64,000 nucleotides of DNA, from NCBI RefSeq assembly GCF_029946185.1, contig NZ_JAQSEA010000059.1:1-64000 (forward strand). The letters are read 5' to 3'. This DNA comes from Prosthecobacter sp. Its GTDB lineage: Bacteria > Verrucomicrobiota > Verrucomicrobiia > Verrucomicrobiales > Verrucomicrobiaceae. Below are positions 1-7,285 of this stretch, in pieces. Position numbers and translations under genes: made by a program. Numbering within the stretch: the stretch's first letter is position 1; each line of letters begins with the position of its first letter. Under the pieces are notes generated by a model, which was not told where the DNA came from, searched no databases, and saw only the letters and a program-made list of their open reading frames with translations.

Positions 1-254
1 TTTCCAGAACTGATTTCCGGAAAGCGCCTGAGGAAACACGCGATTGAATCTCTGCCACCTCTGCACCTCCCGAAGAACTAAATCGCAGATTGGCTCTGAA
101 CCGATTCAGGAAAATCTCTGCGGCGTTCCAGCCTCTGCGGTGCAAATCTCCGGCCATTCCCGAATGGCCCCCGCCGTTACACTCCGTTCCACAATCTAAC
201 AGCCTTGAGTTCAGGTGCTCCGCTGCAAACCGAACATCCTCAGACTCGCCATTC
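1..254. other. Intergenic leader, no gene seen
   Basis: No reading frame here looks like protein. The stretch holds short palindromes (for example TTTCCGGAAA near position 15 and a GGCCATTC/GAATGGCC inverted pair near 153-170). It could be the 3' flank of a gene lying outside the window. I see no promoter I would defend. Confidence 0.4.
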
Positions 255-281
255 CGGAAATGAGTTTTGCGAATCGCTATA
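255..281 (+). repeat. 27-bp inverted repeat, left copy
   Basis: These 27 bases are the exact reverse complement of 2441-2467. The pair brackets the possible frameshifted gene, the toxin-antitoxin pair and the SGNH hydrolase. A looser relative with the same layout (GAGTTTTG, six bases, GCTATA) lies at 59853-59872, which suggests a dispersed intergenic repeat family rather than transposon ends. I saw no transposase between the copies. Confidence 0.75.
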
Positions 282-645
282 CATAGCCATGAAACGACTG
301 ATCCAATTGAGCTGCGAGATTATTTTCAGCGCGCTGACAGTATGGCTGATCATGCGATCTATGCCAGCGAGGAGTGTAGACTTGGCTTCAGCGATGAAAT
401 GAAGGCGCTGGAGCCGGAGTTTGGTCTTTCGTCGGATCATCTCCCTGAGATCCGGGTTGACCATGCCATGGTCGCGCGAGCGTTGCAGGACGCGGAGAGG
501 TGCGGTGAAAAAATGCGATTTTGGTTTGCTGCGGTTTGCCCAGCTACTGGAGCGGTTTAAGTGGCTGGCAAGACAAGCCGTACTGAAATTGTTTCAGCGC
601 CAGTTGCCCTATCACGAGACTTGCGCTGTGGCTGGGGATGAATAG
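267..645 (+). pseudogene. Possible frameshifted small gene upstream of the toxin-antitoxin pair
   Basis: Two neighbouring reading frames each look protein-like over part of this stretch. The frame ending at 560 gives an acidic, helix-like segment (from about 300 to 515, with ELRDYFQRADSMADHAIYA). The other frame, ending at 645, gives FGLLRFAQLLERFKWLARQA from about 520 onward. The switch falls at a run of six A bases near 510-516, where one extra A would explain it. Joined, they would make roughly 110-125 residues ending ten bases before the antitoxin start. I recognise no family. It may be a decayed gene, a sequencing error or chance. Confidence 0.25.
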
Positions 646-654
646 CTTTTCGTC

Positions 655-918
655 ATGACGACTGTCGCCCAAATCGAAGACTCGATCCGTGCTTTGCCAG
701 CATCCAGCTTTTGCGAATTACTCGACTGGATGGAACGTCGCCATGATGAGGTTTTACAAGAGCAGGGCTATGAGCCACCCGAGCTTGAAGCCGCCATGCT
801 CAAGGCGTTGGACAGTCCGCGCCAGCCCATCAATGAGGCGCTTTATGAAGGCATTCGTCAGCGTTGGCTGGACAAAAAACATGCTGAGGCAAATCAAGTG
901 GCGTTGCAGCCATGCTGA
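655..918 (+). CDS. Antitoxin of a ParDE/RelBE-like toxin-antitoxin pair
   Basis: This 87-residue protein begins MTTVAQIEDSIRALP, the pattern of short addiction-module components found upstream of RelE/ParE toxins. In such pairs the antitoxin binds and neutralises the toxin and usually represses its own promoter. It is charged and helix-rich, with no signal peptide. Its stop overlaps the start of the downstream gene by seven bases, which implies translational coupling. The family assignment rests on size, N-terminal pattern and gene order. I see no clear ribbon-helix-helix motif, so the DNA-binding role is inferred. Confidence 0.7.
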   Translation: MTTVAQIEDSIRALPASSFCELLDWMERRHDEVLQEQGYEPPELEAAMLKALDSPRQPINEALYEGIRQRWLDKKHAEANQVALQPC

Positions 919-1244
919 CAGCTGACATTGGCGCAGACGCTTTGTTGGATCTTGATCTGCAATTTGAATGGTATGCGGACGTTGCTGATGAAAATTTGGC
1001 GGAGCGCCATCTGACCGCGTTTCACGAAACGAAAGAGCAGCTTTGTCTGCAACCCGATTTGGGCCGCATTCGCCGTTTCCGAGATCGCCGACTCGCCAAG
1101 CTATGCTCCTTTCACCTCCAAGGTTCGTTTCAAAAACATCTGATCTTTTACCGCGTAGAGAACGATGTGCTGGTCGTTTTTCGCGTGCTCCAAGGCATGC
1201 GTGACCTCCCCCGGCGACTGCTGCAACCGCCGGGGTCAGAGTGA
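912..1244 (+). CDS. RelE/ParE-family toxin
   Basis: This 110-residue protein fits the RelE/ParE fold: an N-terminal helical segment (DLQFEWYADVADENLAERH), then a basic strand region (GRIRRFRDRRLAKLCSFHL), then the C-terminal strand-turn-strand with FHLQGSFQKHLIFYRV and VLVVFRVLQGMRDL. The last two match the typical toxin ending in which a Tyr-Arg strand is followed by a hydrophobic strand and a His or Met-Arg turn. Family members are either ribosome-dependent mRNA nucleases (RelE) or gyrase poisons (ParE), and the sequence alone does not decide which. It overlaps the antitoxin by seven bases. The pair looks intact, unlike the two VapBC loci further along. Confidence 0.8.
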   Translation: MLTADIGADALLDLDLQFEWYADVADENLAERHLTAFHETKEQLCLQPDLGRIRRFRDRRLAKLCSFHLQGSFQKHLIFYRVENDVLVVFRVLQGMRDLPRRLLQPPGSE

Positions 1245-1250
1245 GGCGGA

Positions 1251-2387
1251 CTACTTCAGCGCCGCACGCAGCACAGGCTCAAAAATCTCCGCCTGACGCA
1301 GGAATCCAAGGTCGGTGCCGTGGGAGGCATCATTAGAGCCTTCAGCGTCGGTGCCGTAGAGCGCATCTCCGCCGATGTAGTGAAGGTTCCCGACTTTGTC
1401 AGCCTTGAGCTGCTCGTACGCGCCTTTCAGCGCCGCGTGATTGTCGTCGTGGAACTTGGCCTTCGCAGGGGTGATCCAGGAGTTCGTAAAGCGGCGGTCT
1501 TCCACCAGAATAATCGGCGTGGTCGTATGCTTGGAGCGCAGTTGCTTCACCAGCGGCACGCATTTGGCCGTGACCTCAGCAGGCCCCATGTTGGGCAGGC
1601 AGTCGATCACGATGACGGCTGCATCGAGTTCATTGATGAGGTCGCCCACCGCCGCGTCCATCTTGCCATTGCCGGAGAATCCAATGTTGATGACCGGGTG
1701 GTCCAGATGACGGCCCAGGATGGCGGTGTGCACCATGCCGGGGCGCGAAGCATTCGCCCCATGCGTGATGGACGTGCCATAAAAAACAATGGGCTTTTTA
1801 CGTGGGACCAGCCCTTCGAATTTAGCGCCCGCCGGCACGCCGATTTCGAGTTTATCAATGCCGTTATAAAGAGGCAGATAGGCGGCAAATTCATGCTCAC
1901 CGGGCGTGAGATCGCTGATCATCACAGCTTCGACGTGCTGGCTGGCAGGCTTCGTGCAGGTGACCCATTTCCATTGGCCCTTAGCATCACGCGCATAGAG
2001 ATCCAGCCCGCTCACTCCCGTGGCCGGCATGGCCGGCATCGCCAGATTCGCTTTGGAAAGATCGTAGCGGCAGTAGATCGCCTTCGCGTCCGTCTTGAAG
2101 CGCACCATCATGCCCGCGCTGTCGCGGCTGAGACCCCACACCGCAGGCGTCACGGTTTTTTCCGCCTTCGCCGGGAGACGGTCATACCAGCGCTTCCGCT
2201 CCTGATCTCCCCAGCCACGTCCTTCCACGCCCCAGGCCGTCACATCATTCCACTGTGCATCCGCTGGAACCGTCGGGCCCTTGGGTTTGACCTTGGTTGC
2301 AGGTGCGGCAGTGGGCGCTTTGGGCGCGGCAGTTTGAGCGATCAGCGAAGTGCTGACAAAGAGAGCAAGGAGGATGGCTGGTTTCAT
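1251..2387 (-). CDS. Exported SGNH/GDSL-family hydrolase
   Basis: This is a secreted esterase-like protein of about 378 residues. The start at 2387 gives a clean signal peptide (MKPAILLALFVSTSLIAQ). In-frame alternatives lie at 2396 and 2417. A Pro/Ala/Lys linker follows, then a beta-sandwich-like N-terminal domain, then the SGNH catalytic domain. The catalytic serine block reads GTSITHG, block II reads NIGFSGNGKMD, and the Asp-His pair lies in NDASHGTDLGF near the C-terminus. The two-domain layout resembles the GxDLH-N/Lipase_GDSL_3 arrangement, often linked to deacetylation of polysaccharides. The true substrate is unknown. It converges on the upstream toxin gene with only six bases between them. 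Confidence 0.85.
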   Translation of the reverse strand: MKPAILLALFVSTSLIAQTAAPKAPTAAPATKVKPKGPTVPADAQWNDVTAWGVEGRGWGDQERKRWYDRLPAKAEKTVTPAVWGLSRDSAGMMVRFKTDAKAIYCRYDLSKANLAMPAMPATGVSGLDLYARDAKGQWKWVTCTKPASQHVEAVMISDLTPGEHEFAAYLPLYNGIDKLEIGVPAGAKFEGLVPRKKPIVFYGTSITHGANASRPGMVHTAILGRHLDHPVINIGFSGNGKMDAAVGDLINELDAAVIVIDCLPNMGPAEVTAKCVPLVKQLRSKHTTTPIILVEDRRFTNSWITPAKAKFHDDNHAALKGAYEQLKADKVGNLHYIGGDALYGTDAEGSNDASHGTDLGFLRQAEIFEPVLRAALK

Positions 2388-2440
2388 GAGTCGCATCAGT
2401 ACGTCGCGCGGCGCCATGTTCTCACGTCAATCAGCTCTGC

Positions 2441-2467
2441 TATAGCGATTCGCAAAACTCATTTCCG
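2441..2467 (-). repeat. 27-bp inverted repeat, right copy
   Basis: Exact reverse complement of 255-281. It lies just upstream of the SGNH hydrolase start (about 54 bases), so it could sit in that gene's promoter region. Confidence 0.75.
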
Positions 2468-2739
2468 ACAAGGCGGGTATGAGGAGGTCATTCCACGATC
2501 CATTGAAACCAGGTCTGTTTCTCTTGGCCTCGACCAGCCCCGCCACACCTTGGCTCCGCCATCACCTGACGCTCACCCCCAGAAGTTTCTCAGCACGAGA
2601 AAACAGACCCGCTTTCAACGCATCAAGGTATTACTTCTTCGCCAAGGCCACGAGGTCCGCGCGCCGGTGACACTTAGCCTGCATGGCGCGCCATTCCGCG
2701 CTGACCCATGTTCAAAGAGTACCATTCTGGACATGCCTT
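2468..2739. other. Intergenic stretch with a possible gene relic
   Basis: No complete gene is seen. On the minus strand a short frame between about 2727 and 2636 ends SAEWRAMQAKCHRRADLVAL-AKK and a stop, which looks like the C-terminus of a real protein. It has a stop codon just upstream in the same frame, so it may be a degraded remnant. The rest has no obvious signal. Confidence 0.25.
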
Positions 2740-3318
2740 TCACCCACGCACTTTCGCAAGCGCATTTTTAGTGGCCTCGTAGGCGGTCTTTTCCCAGGTG
2801 CGCATCGAGGCGCGCGCGGTGGGGTTTTCCATCGGCGGAACGGGTCCCGGCGCTCTCGCGAGGCCCGTGGCAATGGTCTTGCCGCTGCGTGCATGGGTCA
2901 CGAAGCCAACGGTGACACCCTGCTGCTTCAAGTCGGCAGTAACCCACACACGGATGACGGCGCTGAGATGATTGACAGCGGCGAATTTTTTGACCTCGCT
3001 GCGCTGGTTGGCAATGTTCAGGTGGGGGGGCACCTGCTTCATCTGCGTAAAGGGCGTATAGCTGAAAGCACGGCTGTCGTCCAAGGCGCGCTCCACGCCG
3101 CGGCGTATCGCCAAGTTCACCCGCAGTTCCTCGGCGGACTCCGGTTTGAAATGCGGCAGCGCACGATCACCCGGCAGATCACCCGTCGGCCCGATGCCGA
3201 TTGCCCCCGCGCGCACGTTGCGAAGACGACCGAGATTGCCCTCAGTGCAGGAGGGCAGAGCAGCTACGGTGAGCAGGCTGGCAAGCAAGAGGGTAAGGCG
3301 CAGACGGGTCGAACTCAT
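2740..3318 (-). CDS. Predicted lipoprotein of unknown function
   Basis: This 192-residue protein starts with a basic stretch (MSSTRLRL), a hydrophobic core and the lipobox LPSC. It should therefore be lipid-anchored after signal peptidase II cleavage at about residue 24. The mature part has a helix near VNLAIRRGVERALDD, a strand-rich middle (LSAVIRVWVTAD, GVTVGFVTHARSGKTIATG) and a helical tail. I do not recognise the family. Start and frame are well supported by the lipobox. It stands alone, with the next gene on the same strand 133 bases upstream. Confidence 0.7.
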   Translation of the reverse strand: MSSTRLRLTLLLASLLTVAALPSCTEGNLGRLRNVRAGAIGIGPTGDLPGDRALPHFKPESAEELRVNLAIRRGVERALDDSRAFSYTPFTQMKQVPPHLNIANQRSEVKKFAAVNHLSAVIRVWVTADLKQQGVTVGFVTHARSGKTIATGLARAPGPVPPMENPTARASMRTWEKTAYEATKNALAKVRG

Positions 3319-3451
3319 GCATCGTTATGCCACGAAGCCCCGGCCTTGTCATGCAGTAACAGTTCAGCCGCAAGTCTTCAAGCCCACGCAAAGCAGGGCC
3401 CTTTTCGACGAGGAACCCCAGCGTACAACTTCATGACAATCTCCCTTGCCC

Positions 3452-4183
3452 CTACCTGACCATCATCCAAACAGCCATCGCCATCATCATCAAGTTTTCG
3501 GTCAGAGAGATGAACCCCAAAGGAACCTTGCTACCGCCCCCCACACACGCGCAGCTCAGGTCCCGCTTCTCAATGTAAACCGCCTTGAACACAGACACCG
3601 CTCCAATCGTGCTCACCACCAGCGCCGTCGGAGCCACCAGCCAGGTCAGCACCCCACCAATCATGAACGCCCCGGCGACTGTCTCAATGAACGCATACAT
3701 ATACGCGTACGGCACATACCGCTGGGCCACCAGGTCATACTGGACAAAGCCCGTGGCAAAAGACTGCAGATCCCGCAGCTTCAGGATCCCCAGCACACAC
3801 ATGCTGAAGGCCACAAACAGCTCCGCAATGCGGATCGGCACCATCGCGCCACGAACCGCCCAGCACTCCACCACCGCCATCAAAAAAGTGATCGCAAATA
3901 CCGCAATCACCGGCTGATACGTCTTCCCCTCCTTCGGGTCCGGCCCCAGTCCCAGCCGCTCCCGCAAAGCATCGTAACCCCCCACGTGCTCACCATCGAT
4001 ATAGACCTGCGGAGTCTCATCCACCCCTTGCTCCTTTTTATACCGCTCATTCGCCTCCTCGGTCTGCAGGTGATGATCCTCAATTTCAAACCCGTGCCGT
4101 TTCAGCAGATCAAACGCCTTCAATCCCCACGGACACAAATGCTTCGGGGTCACCATTCGGTAGAGGCTCGCTTTTGTTTTCAT
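3452..4183 (-). CDS. Glutaredoxin-like domain fused to a MauE/DoxX-like membrane domain
   Basis: The first ~80 residues form a glutaredoxin fold with the active-site motif CPWG (one cysteine only) and the cis-proline/substrate motif TPQVYIDGEHVGGYDAL. Residues ~90-243 hold four hydrophobic helices typical of MauE/DoxX-like proteins, with a CAC motif in the last periplasmic loop (LSCACVGGGSKVPLGF). MauE proteins help form disulfides during maturation of methylamine dehydrogenase, but many homologues occur outside that pathway, as here. The fusion suggests electron transfer between a cytoplasmic thiol and the membrane domain. The missing second cysteine points to a monothiol or glutathione-linked mechanism. 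Substrate unknown. Confidence 0.85.
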   Translation of the reverse strand: MKTKASLYRMVTPKHLCPWGLKAFDLLKRHGFEIEDHHLQTEEANERYKKEQGVDETPQVYIDGEHVGGYDALRERLGLGPDPKEGKTYQPVIAVFAITFLMAVVECWAVRGAMVPIRIAELFVAFSMCVLGILKLRDLQSFATGFVQYDLVAQRYVPYAYMYAFIETVAGAFMIGGVLTWLVAPTALVVSTIGAVSVFKAVYIEKRDLSCACVGGGSKVPLGFISLTENLMMMAMAVWMMVR

Positions 4184-4508
4184 ATCGAAGATCCACTTTG
4201 TCCGTCTTCCCCGTGGAGAAGAAAATCAAACCGCCCCTTCACGTGGCATGAAGCGACCGGCATCATAGAGGGTACGATCATGGCTCATCGATTGGCCGTC
4301 TCCACATTCCGAATTTTCGTTCCTCTCAACCAAGCCAGGGTGGTCATCATATCAAAAATTCCACTTGGGATGGAATTTGAGACCTGCATGAAACCATGCC
4401 CCATGCAGCCGTTTCACAGATCCTTATTGGGTGCGGTGAGTCTCGCACAAACGCGGCACACTGTTTATGCTGGCGCCTCTCGTTGACTGCTTTAATCTAA
4501 ATCCTCCA
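4184..4508. other. Divergent intergenic region
   Basis: This gap separates the minus-strand glutaredoxin-MauE gene from the plus-strand gene at 4509 and should hold both promoters. I see no protein-like frame and no element I can name. Base composition is more AT-rich around 4290-4380 than in the flanking genes. Confidence 0.35.
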
Positions 4509-5015
4509 ATGACCGCCCGACGAAATGAACACACCTCATCTCCGTTAACGCGGGTGGTGAATGGGGTGTTACTGCTTGGCTGGTTGCTGTCTTCGAATGG
4601 ACTTGCCCCTGCCTTCACCCTTCTTGCAGCGAAATTGGATCGCTGCCATCAAGTGAAAGTGGGTAATTCGCCCGCAGGCCAGGTGCGGGTGGTGCTTTCC
4701 CATGAGGGCAATGCTGCGTCTCAGCGCCTGCATGTACACAGCGGCCTGACCACGCTGATGATGCTGTTTGCACAAGCGGCGGCTTCTCAGAAGGCCGACC
4801 ATGTCCTGGCCTTCCAGTCGATAGACAATCTCGGACGCCCCACCAAACGCGATGTGCTCTCGAAGGCCACCAGCATCCCTGCGGCTGCGGTGCATTACGT
4901 GCTGGTAAAGCTGCCTGCCGTAACCAGGCGCGAACGCATCGTTCGCCGTGAACACGCCCCCCTGTGGTCTCCGGGAGTACAGCTAAAGGCGGGCAAGACC
5001 CTCCTGCAGTGTTGA
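4509..5015 (+). CDS. Hypothetical exported protein
   Basis: This 168-residue protein starts MTARRNEHTSS and has a hydrophobic segment (VVNGVLLLGWLLSSNGLAPAFTLLAA) that may be a signal peptide or anchor. Beyond it lie strand-rich regions (QVRVVLSHEGNA, AVHYVLVKLPAV) and the phrase HVLAFQSIDNLGRPTKRD. I do not recognise a family. The start at 4509 is preferred over one at 4467 because the longer version adds residues ahead of the basic N-region. Codon use resembles the neighbours, so I believe it is real. No function is offered. Confidence 0.55.
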   Translation: MTARRNEHTSSPLTRVVNGVLLLGWLLSSNGLAPAFTLLAAKLDRCHQVKVGNSPAGQVRVVLSHEGNAASQRLHVHSGLTTLMMLFAQAAASQKADHVLAFQSIDNLGRPTKRDVLSKATSIPAAAVHYVLVKLPAVTRRERIVRREHAPLWSPGVQLKAGKTLLQC

Positions 5016-5427
5016 AGACAGGGCGCTGACCCTTTCTTCCAGTGATGCGATTTGCCGATGGTGGATCGCGCTCTGGCCATGCCTCCCAGCAGGCATGTTG
5101 CCGCCTGTCTTCCATTTTTCCCCGCCTCATCGTCCCATGAACACCCCTTCCTTTGCCCTTCTTCCCCCCTCTGCATCTGCCACTCCTGTCCGCGTCAATT
5201 CACTTGTTCAAAAGGCCCCCGCCCCACACCCGGAGCTTCACTATGAAGAAGCCCAAATCAACCTTGCCCAAGGAGGCAAAACAAAGGCCGGACAGATGAA
5301 GCATCCGGATCTTATACCAGGCGTGGGCAACTTACATTTACGCGAAACCATGCGCGTTCGTGAGGCCGTGCACATCGGCGCGATCTTCAGCTCCACCCTG
5401 CTGGCGTTGAGACAAACACACATCCTC
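5016..5427. other. Intergenic region, no supported gene
   Basis: An open frame runs from 5095 in phase with the next gene, but its composition is unlike the neighbours. The clear signal peptide begins only at 5428. I therefore read this as leader or non-coding DNA. No hairpin or promoter stands out. Confidence 0.35.
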
Positions 5428-5778
5428 ATGAAAAGCCTTCGCCTCGCATTTTTCATCCTTCTCACCGCACTGCATATCCCTGTCACCGCATCCGACATTC
5501 AGTCCCGCGGGACCACCATGACAGGCATTGTCACCAGCATCGATCACTCAACGCGTTCAGTCACTTTTGAGCAGAGCCATGGGAAGGAAATCCGCCGCTT
5601 TGTCTATGCCCGCAGAGCGAAATTCTGGCATGGGGACGCTGATGCTTCGCCTCGGTCGCTGCGAGCTGGAATGCATGTGCAAATCGATCTTCGCAATCCA
5701 GTATTTGGTCCCTATTTTGTGACGCAAATCGTGCTCCTAGTGCCCGCCCCTTCGGCCGTAGAGAAGGCAAACAAGTAG
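5428..5778 (+). CDS. Small exported protein of unknown function
   Basis: This 116-residue protein opens with a textbook signal peptide (MKSLRLAFFILLTALHIPV, cleavage near TASD), which fixes the start at 5428. The mature part is predicted to be mostly beta: GTTMTGIVTSIDHSTRSVTF, IRRFVYARRAKFWH, RAGMHVQIDLRNP, and GPYFVTQIVLL. The pattern of a short strand that records its own value followed by a threshold residue resembles small OB-like periplasmic proteins that bind metals or nucleic acid, but I cannot assign a family. A 22-bp palindrome 56 bases downstream may act as a terminator. Confidence 0.65.
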   Translation: MKSLRLAFFILLTALHIPVTASDIQSRGTTMTGIVTSIDHSTRSVTFEQSHGKEIRRFVYARRAKFWHGDADASPRSLRAGMHVQIDLRNPVFGPYFVTQIVLLVPAPSAVEKANK

Positions 5779-6610
5779 GTGCCATAGATCGGCAGCTAGT
5801 TTCCTTCTGCCATCGTCCTGCATGGATTGAAGTACGACAGACACTCCTGTCTGTCGGCCAGCGCCCCCGCAATCCCCCCTCGCCCGCGCACATCCAAACC
5901 CTCCTCACTTCCTCTTCCCCACCCTCACCACCTCCGCCGCACTCTCCTGTGGCAGATCCGCAGCCCCCTCGCCCGCTTCTTCAGCGACTCTGCCACCGCC
6001 CAGCGTCCCACAGCCACGCCCCATCATCAGCCCCATACGTCCCATAAGCCCTATCCGGCCTATTTTCCGAAAGCCCCCACCCAGTTCCGCCTACTCAAAG
6101 TGAAACACCTGCTCGGCCCACCATGTCCGCCAACTCGTCAGGCAGTCGCCGCCCCTCTACGCATGCTCCCAAGGCAAATTCGCCTCCGGCACCCGCAGCA
6201 CCTCCCTTCGCCAGCGACAGCGGCAAACACATTCCCCAAAAATGAAAAAAGCGGCACCCAGAACGGCGGTCCTCATCCCCCATTATCCCAAATCAGCAGG
6301 TTTCACACATGAACCACGGCAAAACATCCGGTGGTCATGGAGAAGTGTGTCCTTTCCGTACTTTCCGTACTTCGAGCGAGACTCCGCGCACCAAACAAAT
6401 CCCCTCCTTCAAAGCCCCCGACGGCCCCGCCAAAAAAGACGCCGAAATCGCCTACCAAAAAGGCGAAGCCGAGCGCAGCTTCACCTGGCTCCGCGCCAAT
6501 GCCGGGCAATAGACTTCAAAGCGAAAAGCGGTCAGGGCGGAGCAGGATTCGTGGCTACATGACAACATCATCATTTGCCGCCGCTGCCCTCCACCTCTTC
6601 CTTCGCGCTC
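5779..6610. other. Gene-poor, decayed-looking region
   Basis: No complete gene is supported over ~830 bases. Fragments suggest decay. On the minus strand near 6090-6140 a frame reads LTSWRTWWAEQVFHFE and stops, with stops upstream. Another near 5910-5990 reads VAEEAGEGAADLPQESAAEV and stops. On the plus strand near 6410-6512 a frame reads KAPDGPAKKDAEIAYQKGEA and continues to a stop. The region is very C-rich between 5860 and 6070. It separates the small exported protein from the regulator of the efflux operon. Confidence 0.4.
5835..5856. repeat. Perfect hairpin after the exported-protein gene
   Basis: CGACAGACA and TGTCTGTCG flank a four-base loop (CTCC), giving a nine-bp perfect stem. No T run follows, so it may be a repeat-type palindrome rather than a simple Rho-independent terminator. 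Confidence 0.6.
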
Positions 6611-7285
6611 ATGCACGTCCTGATTGTCGAAGATGATCCCAAGACCGCCGCGCTGCTCACCAGCGCGTTGCGGCAGGAGGAGTTTGAGGTCAGTCTTGTG
6701 GCTGATGGCGAGAGCGGCCTCCAGCGTGCCTTGGGCGAAGTCTTCGATGCACTGCTCGTGGACATCATGCTGCCGAAGCGCAACGGCCTAAGCCTCGTGC
6801 GTGAGCTCCGTCATCAGGGCCGCACCACACCCGTCATCATGCTTTCCGCCCGTGGCGAGGTCGAGCAGCGCGTGGAGGGCTTGAATGCGGGCGCGGATGA
6901 TTATCTGCCAAAGCCCTTTGCCATGTCGGAGCTCCTCGCCCGCCTGCGCTCGCTGCTTCGGCGAAATGTCGTTCACAAAGCAGCCGTGCTCGCGCTCGCA
7001 GATCTCACCTATGACGTCGGCACCCGTGAGACCCGGCGTGCTGGCAAACGCATCGAATTATCCTCTCGCGAGAGCCTGCTGCTGGAGTGCCTGCTGCGTG
7101 CCGAAGGCCGCGTCGTCAGCCGTCGCGATATCATCGTCAGCGTGTGGGAATACGATTTTGATCCCGGCACCAATCTCGTGGACGTCTATGTGCGGCGCTT
7201 GCGGGAAAAGATTGATCGTGATCACACCCCCACGCTCATTCAAACCGTGCGCGGCCTCGGCTACGCGCTACGCCTTCAGCCATGA
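6611..7285 (+). CDS. OmpR-family response regulator of the efflux operon
   Basis: This 224-residue regulator has a receiver domain (residues ~1-115) with acidic pocket E7/D8/D9, phospho-acceptor Asp51 in LLVDIMLP, and Lys101 in YLPKPF. A winged-helix DNA-binding domain (~125-224) carries the LSSRESLLLECLL and VDVYVRRLREKID helices and the wing QTVRGLGYAL. The start at 6611 matches the conserved MHVLIVEDD opening; an upstream in-frame start adds unrelated residues. The histidine-kinase gene overlaps it by four bases. The layout (regulator, sensor, TolC, adaptor, RND pump) is that of metal or biocide responsive systems such as CusRS or CzcRS. The true signal is not shown by the sequence. Confidence 0.93.
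   Translation: MHVLIVEDDPKTAALLTSALRQEEFEVSLVADGESGLQRALGEVFDALLVDIMLPKRNGLSLVRELRHQGRTTPVIMLSARGEVEQRVEGLNAGADDYLPKPFAMSELLARLRSLLRRNVVHKAAVLALADLTYDVGTRETRRAGKRIELSSRESLLLECLLRAEGRVVSRRDIIVSVWEYDFDPGTNLVDVYVRRLREKIDRDHTPTLIQTVRGLGYALRLQP

Noticed and set aside
1320-2771. Open frame on the plus strand (about 483 residues)
   Set aside because: Mostly antisense to the SGNH hydrolase, which has clear catalytic motifs and a signal peptide.
3446-4486. Arg/His-rich plus-strand frame (about 346 residues)
   Set aside because: Antisense to the glutaredoxin-MauE gene with shadow composition.
7062-7082. CCTCTCGCGAGAG-like palindrome inside the regulator gene
   Set aside because: It resembles the REP stem but lacks the AGTAGCC lead and lies within conserved coding sequence, so it is likely chance.
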